The notes under the pieces were generated by a model, which was not told the DNA's origin, searched no databases, and saw only the letters and a list, made by a program, of their open reading frames with translations. Below are positions 55,926 through 64,000 of a stretch of 64,000 nt of DNA, piece by piece. A program made the position numbers and the translations under genes. This DNA is from Diphasiastrum complanatum. Lineage: Eukaryota; Streptophyta; Lycopodiopsida; Lycopodiales; Lycopodiaceae. The stretch spans positions 53,152,020 to 53,216,019 of the forward strand of contig CM055104.1 of the NCBI GenBank assembly GCA_029204225.1. The letters run 5' to 3'. The number at the start of each line of letters is the position of its first letter. The stretch's first letter is position 1.

Positions 55926-57170
55926 TGTAGCGCAGGCATCCCAAAGGGAGCCGGGAACCACGACTTAGCTTCCCAGCCTTCAACTCTTGCCATCCAAACC
56001 CACTTGACATACAAGCAGCCAACTCGCCAACAACGATCAGACTTAACCAACTTGAAGTTCCGAAAACCAACATTGAGATCCAACCTGGCGCCATGCCAGA
56101 TCGGGGGTCCCGACGTGGGTGACTTCCCTCCAAGCAAGCCGCCCGACATACATCAAACTTAACCAACTCGAAGCTTCGTTACAAACGAGTAACATCCATT
56201 CCAAGCAAGCGGTCTGACTTACATCAGACTTAACCAACTGAAAGCTTCGCCACGAGCGCTGGAAGCCAACCTGGCGCCACGCCAGACTGGACAGCCATAA
56301 ACAGGTAACATCCACCCAAGCAAGCCATCCAACTCAGCCGACAGGTTAGAGCCCGTTCCCCAAGAGCTTAACCCATTCACGTTCATGCAAGGAACACTCA
56401 GAACCACAAGCCGCGATAGATATGGAAACAACCAGTTCTTGGACCAAATGGTCCCGACAGCATACCGCTGGCGCCACGGACCGAATGGTCCCGACGGCAT
56501 ACCGCTGGCGTCCCGGGATACGACCCTCAGCTATGTGCCAAGTTAAAAATTTTGAAAACGGCCTTACAACTGGCGCTTTTACCGAACACTGAAACCCAGA
56601 AGGTAATCAGAGTCAGTTTGAGGAAAATCCCACTTTATTGATAAATCTGAGAAGGTTACATTTCAAGTGTGTGACCGACCCTAGTCTCCGGGGCGCTAGC
56701 ATGCCAAGGCGAGAGCCATGACAACATTCCAGCAAGGGAGGCTGAGACTTGGTTGGAGCTCGCCCTGAGTCGCAACCCGCACTCCCCTATAGTATTGGTG
56801 TGATTCGGCACCCCCCCTCATACCAAGCACTCTACCCAAGCTGGTAAAGCACGTTTTTCTCTCTCTAGGATTTTCTCTTTCTAGAAAGTCATTTTCTCTC
56901 TCTAGATTTTATTGATCCCCAGGCTTCCTTTAATCATGCCTAGATCGTGTGAGGTGATTGCACATCGATCTGAGCTCTTTGGACTTCGCTAGAACCGATC
57001 AAAGATTTTCAGCCATAGGAACTTGGCGCCGGCTGGATTCTGGTCACAGTGGCGCCGGGAGCGGCGCCGGCGCCGTTGGCGCCGGGAGCAGCAGTGGCGC
57101 TGCTGGCGCCGGGGACATAGCTGGCGCCGATGGCGCCGCAAGTAAAGCTTGTAAAGGTAGCTTTACAACA
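55926..57170 (-). mobile_element. 5' LTR of the non-coding element
   Basis: Same length and, apart from one base, same sequence as 52102-53346. Followed by TSD GGTAT. Confidence 0.95.
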
Positions 57171-57559
57171 GGTATGATGGATGGTGGGGTGGGGTCACAC
57201 AATCTCTGAAACAGGGTAGTGGTGTTTGCGGATGGAAGACTGGTGGAGTGAATGGCCACAAGTAAACCAAGCATTGTAATGCAAGGATGTGTAAGTCGTA
57301 GTCGTCATCATCCTCGTCATCGACATGATGGGTGTCGGGTATGGTGGATGGTGGGATGGGGTCACACAATCTTTGAAACAGGGTAGTGGTGTGTGCGGAT
57401 GGAAGACTGGTGGAGTGAATGGCCAAAAGTAAACCAAGCATTGTATTGCGTTATTGAGTAAGGTAACAATCACTTGTATGTAAAATCTTACATTATCAAA
57501 GATTGAGTTGACCAAAGATAGGAATTTTGTCAACTAACATTGATCACAAAGGCACCTCC

Positions 57560-58000
57560 CTTGCAAGTCAAGGCACCTGTGCGAGTAAATCCCCGTGTGC
57601 AAGTCATCTTCTGTGCGAGTCCTGTGCGAGTACGTCAGTTTCCGCATGTGAGTCATTTTCACCCCGAGTCGTGTGCGAGTACTTCTAGTGCGAGTCATGT
57701 ACGAGTAGTAAGTTACCCTTTCGAGTCGTGTACGAGTCATCTTTCTGTGCGAGTCCTCTCCCACCCTTGTACGAGTCATTGTTCTATGCAAGTCCTCTCC
57801 CACCCTTGTATGAGACATCTTTCTGTGCGAGTCCTCTCCCACCCTTGTACGAGTCATTTTATGCACTGAACACGCCTGTGCAAGTCATAAGTTTATGTGC
57901 AAGTACTTCATGTGTGAGTCATTCCCATGGTTTCTAGCTCCACGGGTCCAGTTTTGTGCAAGTCATCTTTCTGTGCAAGTCATCTTTCACCCCGTGAAGA
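57560..58000 (+). repeat. GTGCGAGTC-type degenerate short repeat array
   Basis: The core (G/C)(A/T)GTC, mostly as TGTGCGAGTC, TGTACGAGTCAT or TGTGCAAGTCAT, recurs some 30 times in 440 bp. Inside, a 39-bp higher-order unit GTACGAGTCATCTTTCTGTG... is repeated three times (57730-57846), ending with CTCTCCCACCCTT. Because 39 is a multiple of three it makes repetitive ORFs on both strands (57540-57937), which I do not treat as genes. Confidence 0.85.
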
Positions 58001-58039
58001 GGGTGTGACGTCAGCCTTTGTTTTACAACGCGAGTAAAT

Positions 58040-59407
58040 ATGCAGCATAAATGGAGGCAGATTAAAGATGTATGTAAATACAGATGTGGATTTACGATTG
58101 TCTACATATCCTCCCTAGCTTGCATCAGAATAACCACTGAGCTGATGGAGATTGTCGTTGCTGACATTTCCATAGCAGATGCACTGGTCCATGATAGCTC
58201 AAATATATCTCATGACTCGTATGAGAGCCTTCCAATGGTTAATGCCAGGATTAGCCATGTATTGGCTGAGTGCGCTTACAACAAAAGAGATGTCTAGTCT
58301 TGTGCAGACCATTGCATACATGAAAGATCCTAGTATCGATCGATAAGTGTATTCTCTCATTTGCTCCACTTCTTGCTTGGTCTGGGGACATTGGTCCTTT
58401 GACAGATGCAGGCCTGGATCCATTGGTGAGTGAGCTAATTTACAATTCATTAAATTGTATCTGTTAAGAACATTGCGAAGATACCTTTGTTGAGTGACAT
58501 AAATTAGTCGATTTGCTCTGTCTCTATGGATTTGAATTCCCAGATAGAAGCGAGCTTCGCCTAGATCAGTCATGTCAAATTCTGAAAACAACATCTGTTT
58601 CGAATCCTTGACCATATTGGTATTGTTGCTGAAGAGCAACGTATCATCCATGTATAAGGTGATGATAATGAAGGATTGTTGCACTATCTTGGAATAGACG
58701 TTGCAATCAACAGTGCTTGGTTTGAATCCTTGTTCAATGAGGAATGTGTTGATCCTCTGGAACCAAGCTCTAGCAGACTGTTTCAAGCTGTACAGTGCTT
58801 TGTGGAGTTTACAGACATGATTCTTCGTCTCTTCCAGAACGTATCCTTCGGGCTGGATCATGTAGATATCTTCTTGTATCACTCCATTCAGATAGGCTGT
58901 TTGTACATCGAGTTGATGCACTTCGAGGTCAGTAGCTGCAACATAAGACAAGAGCATTCGGATCGATGAATGTTTGACGACTGGACTAAAAGTCTCACTG
59001 TAGTCAACATTCGGGATCTAGGTGAATCCTCGTGCTACCAGTCTTGCCTTCCTTCGATCAATTGCTCCGTTGGCATTGTATTTGATCTTAAAGATCCATT
59101 TGCAATCAATGATATTGCAGCCAATAGGAGCTTCGGCTAATGACCATGTCTGGTTCTTGATCACAGAGGAATACTCTCTGTCCATAGCTTCTCTCCAGAG
59201 ATCATAGTCTAGTTGGCTAAGTGCCTCTTCGACTGTTGTCGGTTCCTGCATCGAGAGACAAACAGACTCAGGAGTATACCTTGTGGAGCGCACTCGGCTT
59301 GATCTTCTGGGAAGATTCGACTGACAAATTGCTCCTAGGATTTGTTGCTGGGTAGCAACAACATCTTCGTCTGATTTGTTGTCTCGAAGTGGGTGGACGA
59401 TGGACAC
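58040..59407 (-). pseudogene. Copia H: reverse transcriptase and start of RNase H
   Basis: One continuous frame from 59407 with stops at 59018 (TAG, GFT*IPNVDYSETF), 58199 (TGA) and about 58110 (TAG, DAS*GGY; W expected). The RT shows LSQLDYDLWREAMDREYSSV, CKWIFKIKYNANGAIDRRKA, LDVQTAYLNGVIQEDIYM, LYMDDTLLFSNN (active-site YMDD, where copia often has YVDD) and LGEARFYLGIQIHRD. RNase H begins LSGYSDAS and RKST and is cut near 58040. No frameshift seen. It is the only RT with a recognisable active site in the window. Confidence 0.92.
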
Positions 59408-59814
59408 GCCTGAGCCATAAACTCAAATTGTCGTGTCAAAGATTTGATCCTAAAGACATGATTTTGGATACCTTCACTACTTCCTTTCATGCTTTGAAGG
59501 ATTTGATTCCTAAGCATGAGTATCCTTGAAGTGTTCTTGGATCCATAAATGGCTTTTAATGAATTCCATGCCTCTTTGGATGTGGTTTCAAAAGTTCATT
59601 ACTTACATTCATTTTTATGCAGTGTAATGCAACTCTACATCTTTTTTTGTACTTAGCCAATTCAACTCCTCCTTGAGGTTCTACTTCCACCTCAAGTACT
59701 ATGTCATAAAGATCATGAAGTAAGCAAAGACTCCATTCGAACTATCCAAGTAGCATAATTAGTGGATGTAAGTCTTTCACTAGCTTCAAGCAAAAAACCA
59801 CCCATTGATGCCAT
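59408..59814 (-). pseudogene. Copia H: truncated gag fused to RT
   Basis: The ATG at 59814 starts MASMGGFLLEASERLTSTNY, ATWIVRMESLLTS. After frameshifts, SEGIQNHVFRIKSLTRQFEF follows at 59480-59420. At about 59407 gag runs directly into the region just before RT, so knuckle, protease and integrase are all deleted. Confidence 0.8.
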
Positions 59815-60404
59815 TTTTTAATGCGAAAAAGCACTAGAAACTCTTATGGTTTCTCTGAGAGATCTGAACCTAAAGTCTTCTAGCAATTTAGAAAGCTTAT
59901 AGACTCAATCCTATCACTCATGAACCAATCTAGAATGATGGAAATTTAGATTCTAGTCTCAACCTTGCAAAATCACTCCTTAATCTATGATTTTTAGCAA
60001 TTTCTCTCTTCGACCTCAACATACACCCAAAAAATCAGAGAAGATCAATTAGTGCACCTAATTCAAGCTTCAATTTTAATTTTTTGGCTGATCTAATCCA
60101 AGAACTAATCAAGGGATTAGATTTACTATAGAAAATGCTTGATTTTGCACAAAACATCACTCAAATTGGTATGTGAGTCAAATTCTACAAATTTTTGAAA
60201 TTTCTCAGTCAAAATTAGAGCTGTACGGCCTCACACGTGTGAAAAGAGTTCCTACAGCCCACAACAAGATCTGGACCAAAATTTTTGAGGATAGCTATCA
60301 AATCCAACTCGCTACACAAAATTTGACTAGTTTCCAAAAAACTGCTAATTTTGGCTTTGATTTGGATTAACCCTATCAATTTCAACAAAACCTCTTGTAC
60401 TAGG
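59815..60404 (-). other. Copia H leader
   Basis: 590 bp between PBS and gag, AT-rich, without recognisable ORF. It is longer than the leaders of B, C and D. Confidence 0.5.
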
Positions 60405-60417
60405 CTCTGATACCATG
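60405..60417 (-). promoter_or_regulatory. Copia H primer-binding site
   Basis: The minus strand reads TGGTATCAGAGCC, abutting the LTR edge at TGTGGAAAAAG. Confidence 0.85.
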
Positions 60418-60960
60418 TGGAAAAAGTACAAAAAGGACCAAGAGTGGATCCCAATTTGATCCTCAAGAGGGATTGGTTGTCAGATTACTTGATCTATCAA
60501 TCTACTTGAGATTAAGATCAATTCTAGACACAAAATCCTAACAAGAACAATCATTAATTGAAGGTAGGTGTACTTTCTGGTTTCCCACGTGTGAAACCCT
60601 GTCTGAGTACGGACTTCAACCTGAAAATCAAGTACACATTGATAGCACCTCAAAACAATCAAAACAAATGTAGACAAATGGAGAGAATCACTCAAAATTG
60701 CTTCCAAAACCAAGATTGGTGTCTCACAATGATTATGGCCAAATGTGGCTAGTGTTAATGCTTAGGGTTAATGGATGTTAGAGTTAAATGTAAATCTTAC
60801 ATTCAGAAATATGAACTATACTATCGCTCTCATGGGAACGAATCTATGCGTGACAACTAACTTTGTCTCTTTGATGCTAGATTGATTAGATCTTGGATTG
60901 AGGTTAGGCAAGGAAAGAAACCCACTACACACTTCTTCGTTGTCTGGCCTTTGCTCACAT
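60418..60960 (-). mobile_element. Copia H 5' LTR (outer edge approximate)
   Basis: The inner edge is fixed by the PBS. The outer edge is inferred near CCTTTGCTCA. 60744-60920 matches 5797-5975 in inverted orientation. CCCACGTGTGAAAC (60584-60597) is a possible E/G-box-like site. Only one LTR copy is in the window. Confidence 0.6.
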
Positions 60961-62594
60961 GCCCCCACCCCAAGTCCTTAAAGCATTTACATAGTAGCTG
61001 ATTTCCAAATTTTCTCAGAAAAGATTATTCGATCAGGGAACATCTGCAAGTAAAAATAGTTGACCTAAAAAGCTCTTTTGTCCATGTAATTTCATGTTGA
61101 CTACAGACCACACTAATAGGAGTCAGATTTAGCTACATAACCATACTGCATTAATATAATCATCTCAACTTCCTCATTCATAGCAGATTTGAGTTAGTGA
61201 TCTGAATCATTGCTCTGGGGGATGACTTGAACTGACAACAAGATGGCTGCACAGCCTGTATAGTCCATATCCATTGGAACTGGGAATTTTTCGAAGCAAA
61301 TAACTCAGATTATACTCACACGTCCTAAGGAAATCAATTTTGATAGCATTTCAGAGAATGCTCCATAACGAATCACTAAATTAATGCTATCTAATCTCAA
61401 AAAACTGTTTTCTTGATCTGTTGTCCTATGAAAGAACATGTTTGGGCAACAAAGGACAAAAAAAAAACAAAGATAAAAAACTAAATAAAGACGTATGTGG
61501 CTTTGAACGCACAAAATAGAACTTTTACACTACAAAAGCAAGAAATCAAGCAAAAAGCATGAGAAAAGAGCAGAAAGAGCGGCTATGGCTCCAACTAGAT
61601 AGAGTTATGGCTTCTCCCAACTAACCCTCACTAAGGCTGTCTCCAACTAGCATGGATATGGATGCAAGAAAGACAGTCATAAGCATGGTGATGAGTATTC
61701 TGATGGGTAAGATCCACTCTTCTCTCTTTCTCTCCTTAGTCTCTAACAATTGACGGCTTAACCTAAAAGATAAAACCCTAAACTAAATCTCTTCCTCTAA
61801 GGCTAATCCTACTAGAGAATGGAGGGCCTGGATTAACTTGATCTGTTGCCAGATAAATAGTGTACAATACAATGTGAAGTAAAACAATATATGAAACCAC
61901 ACAAGGGAGAACACTCAGAGAGAAATGATAGGCATATATTGCAAATGAGGTTCTTGTCAAAAATGGACTCTTCCACTCCTATATATACTTGGAGTGGTGG
62001 TCACTTTCAAAAAGGCACTATGAGACTAACTTAACTTGAATCACATTGGTGCCATGGGACAAACCCCCAATAGGCCTTTTACATAACTTGAAATTACATA
62101 TGTATGTGCAATGCCCATGACAATTTAAACTTAGAACTGAGCCATTACGGATAAAGTAAAATCCTAAACTTGATGGGCAAGTTCTGCGTTTAAATTCTAT
62201 CATGCTTGTATTTTTAAAGATGTTCTTCAAGATGGCTAGAATATTCCTTGGAATATCAACCTAAAGAAGCATGCTTTTCAAACTTGGTGGTAGAGTGCTC
62301 TTCTCCTTGTTTGATTTTATTAGAGATGTTGTGGATTAGTGTGGAATTCGTACTTATTTTTCTAAAGCCTTGAGAAAGTTTTCATTTGAAGTAGAATGAT
62401 CAGCATGAGTAGATCCACTTTCTTGCTTAAATCTGTTTTTTTTTTTTTTTTTTTATGAATAATTTGCATGAATCCATAATGTTTTGGACAGTTTTGATAC
62501 AGATTTAGTAGCAGGTTGTTGTTGATAGATTGACAAGGAATCGATTTATTTGGAATGAATAAACTGACTGTTATTGGAAATCTTGAATTATGGT
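60961..62594. other. Anonymous AT-rich stretch
   Basis: No coding or element motif is visible. A T19 run lies at 62436-62454. Small ORFs are unsupported. Confidence 0.4.
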
Positions 62595-63216
62595 CTACAT
62601 GTGAGGATTTAAGGTTTTTTCTAGATCAATTCTCTTGTGCTTCATGCAAATTGAGAACTGAAAACATAGAATGGATATTGTAAATTTTTGATTCTCTAAA
62701 AAACAGATAAAGAATTGGAGTAGGTGATGCATGCAGATGAACCCCTGCGAAGCCTTTCTTGGATTGTTGCTCACTGCCTCTGAGTTGTGTAACCTACAAT
62801 AATAAAGAATTAGATGTATGAACATCTGATTGTTTACCAAGGTTGATCTTAGAGGGTTTTTGGCCTGCAAGCAATTCTTGTTGAAGAATGGTAACCCTGC
62901 AAGAAGAATGGTAACCCTGCAATTGAATGTTTTCAGCTTTAAGGTCACAGGTTGAATGCTGAGAGATGATATGGCTAGTTGCGATGTGGGAAGTGTTGAT
63001 TGCCTGTTGAATGGGCGCTGTTGAGGACTGATGAGCGTTACTCCACCTGATTTTATGGAGGTAACCTCTCTTGTTGTGAAACCTCTCTCTCTCACTTCGA
63101 GCAGCCTCCCTTCCCTCAATGCTGGCGACGACTGTAGCTAAGGGCTGGACTCCCTTTCCTTTTGCAAAACCTTTTAGGGTTTTTGCATAGGGGTCTAGGC
63201 ATTGAGCTTTGTGCAT
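62595..63216 (-). CDS. Unrecognised minus-strand ORF pair, possible exon
   Basis: The 140-codon frame from 63216 (MHKAQCLDPYAKTLKGFAKG) overlaps a 174-codon frame from 63119 shifted by one base. Neither has a recognised domain. The 140-aa product is basic at first, then Ser/Thr/Gln/His-rich, and ends TSNSLLL at TATTATTGTAG|GTTACAC, which resembles a splice acceptor. GCAGGGTTACCATTCTTC is tandemly doubled (62883-62922). It may be a 5' exon, a leader or chance. Confidence 0.25.
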
Positions 63217-64000
63217 GGTTTTTTTTAAGGTTAAAGTTGATTTGTTACATATGGTAGGACGACAGTTGGTTGAATTGCATGAACATCCGTATTAATGCAT
63301 GTTGCATACCGGTTGATCGAGGTTTTATGGGCTTGTCGTTGAGTAACTTTAAAGTTGGTTCCATGGTGGATTTGGAAACTCGGAAAATTTAAAGTTACTA
63401 GCTCATTGTTAAAGAAATTTCGATTTCTTGGGGTATGGTTGACAATGCTGTAACCTTGACTTTTTTGGATGTTGCTTCCCCAATTTTTGTAGGAGGAAGT
63501 TCATTTTTTTTTCCTTCTTCTTGGACGATCAACTTAGCATTAGACTTTTTAACTTTGGTGTGTTACATCGATAGTTATTTGTAAGCCCAGTTTTTTGGGA
63601 ACTTGGTACCGTTGTTTTTGTGTCAAGCTATAATAATCGGTCTAAATTTTGGCTAAACTGATCTTGACAAAATGATGGTAGTGGTTTGGGTCCCTAGGCA
63701 AGCACCCAGTTAGTGGAAATTTTGGGTTTCTGGTACTGTGCTTTTTATCGGTTTAACTCTGGAGTAGGAATATTCCCAGTTAATTGAGGTACATGATATT
63801 TTTAGGTTCTTTCTTTTTGACTTCGGTGGTGCACCGAGAGGCTTGTCCTAAATGATTTTGATCTTTAGGATTGGGCAAACTAAAGCTTTTGAGACATTTG
63901 TTAAAGTGAATAAATGGAATAAAGGTCATATTATTTGGAGGTAGCTCTATATTCGATTGATTTTAAGTGTATCGAATATTGTACAAGAGTACACGGATCC
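63217..64000. other. Anonymous right end
   Basis: AT/T-rich with no recognisable feature. Confidence 0.4.

Larger units (their letters stand above)
52102..57170 (-). mobile_element. Young non-coding LTR retrotransposon (LARD-like), TSD GGTAT
   Basis: 5,069 bp with 1,245-bp LTRs at both ends, minus-strand PBS next to the right LTR and polypurine tract next to the left LTR, flanked by perfect GGTAT (52097-52101 and 57171-57175). The LTRs have equal length and one difference seen by eye (T in ..GAAGTTTCG.. versus C). The 2.58-kb interior has no gag, protease, integrase or RT motif on either strand; it must be mobilised in trans. The PBS (initiator-Met type, with CA spacer) suggests a copia-type helper. 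The GC-richer composition contrasts with the surroundings. Confidence 0.95.
51887..57440. repeat. 166-bp tandem repeat split by an LTR element
   Basis: Units begin GGTGGGGTGGGGTCACACAAT at 51942, 57183 and, as GGTGGGATGGGGTCACACAAT, at 57349; the tail of an earlier unit lies at 51887-51941. The period is about 166 bp once the 5.07-kb insertion and one TSD copy are removed. On the minus strand units encode DTHHVDDEDDDDYD-type and WPFTPPVFHPHTPLPCF-type peptides, but because the period is not a multiple of three the frame changes each unit. A coding role is therefore doubtful. Confidence 0.85.

Noticed and set aside
57195-57937. Repeat-encoded ORFs on both strands
   Set aside because: The 39-bp unit is divisible by three and so makes ORFs on any strand; in the 166-bp array the frame shifts between units.
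57560-58000. CRISPR-like array
   Set aside because: Repeats are short, degenerate and irregularly spaced, without unique spacers, and the context is a plant nucleus.
62436-62454. T19 run as LINE or SINE tail
   Set aside because: No associated coding or promoter sequence and no target duplication seen beside it.

Overview
The window is nuclear DNA from a land plant with a large, transposon-packed genome. The evidence is AT-rich sequence, a spliced gene with multi-kilobase introns, and Ty1/copia, Ty3/gypsy, LINE, SINE-like and small DNA-transposon remains in every state of decay. The LINE reverse transcriptase and the intron gigantism would suit a fern, another seed-free plant or a gymnosperm. 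The sequence alone does not settle the species. I found no rRNA, bona fide tRNA, CRISPR, organellar insert or prokaryotic operon.

Layout. 0-7 kb: pieces of Ty3/gypsy elements in opposing orientations (integrase tails on +, a gag-protease block on -), with a degenerate GGCGAAGGTT motif array on both sides. 7-11 kb: two decayed minus-strand copia elements (B and C); C has a 1.2-kb LTR. 12.4-16.4 kb: plus-strand copia E, with both LTRs, three to four tandem primer-binding-site-like motifs and a collapsed pol; its right LTR is cut by the next element. 16.4-20.6 kb: minus-strand copia G (3' LTR, polypurine tract, RNase H, integrase, protease, gag) followed by a related fragment G2. 20.6-23.3 kb: plus-strand copia D, same family as C. 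23.3-27.2 kb: one unrecognised coding-like block, otherwise anonymous DNA.

27.3-49.9 kb holds the one convincing host gene: a seven-exon plus-strand gene for an R3H/SUZ-type nucleic-acid-binding protein of 439 aa. I assembled it from seven exons whose splice phases all agree. It covers 22 kb, mostly intron. Intron 3 holds a complete copia element (F, 5.5 kb, antisense, with target-site duplication). Intron 5 holds a 0.83-kb terminal-inverted-repeat element with a perfect 10-bp target-site duplication and a decayed LINE.

50.7-57.4 kb: a tRNA-derived SINE-like fragment, a copia gag scrap and a 166-bp tandem repeat. Into that repeat a 5,069-bp non-coding LTR element has inserted very recently: 1,245-bp LTRs with one visible difference, TSD GGTAT, PBS and PPT present. 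57.5-58.0 kb: a degenerate GTGCGAGTC-rich array. 58.0-61 kb: minus-strand copia H with gag fused to reverse transcriptase and its LTR. 61-64 kb: mostly anonymous.

How it fits together: the host gene is the only clear cellular function. The rest is layered transposon history: old multiply stopped copies (B, C, D, E, G, H, gypsy), a middle-aged internally deleted copy (F) and a near-contemporary non-autonomous one. No novel defence or metabolic system is visible. The points most worth following are the R3H gene, the non-coding LTR element, the duplicated ORF inside F, the multiple PBS of E and the stop-codon-only decay of D.
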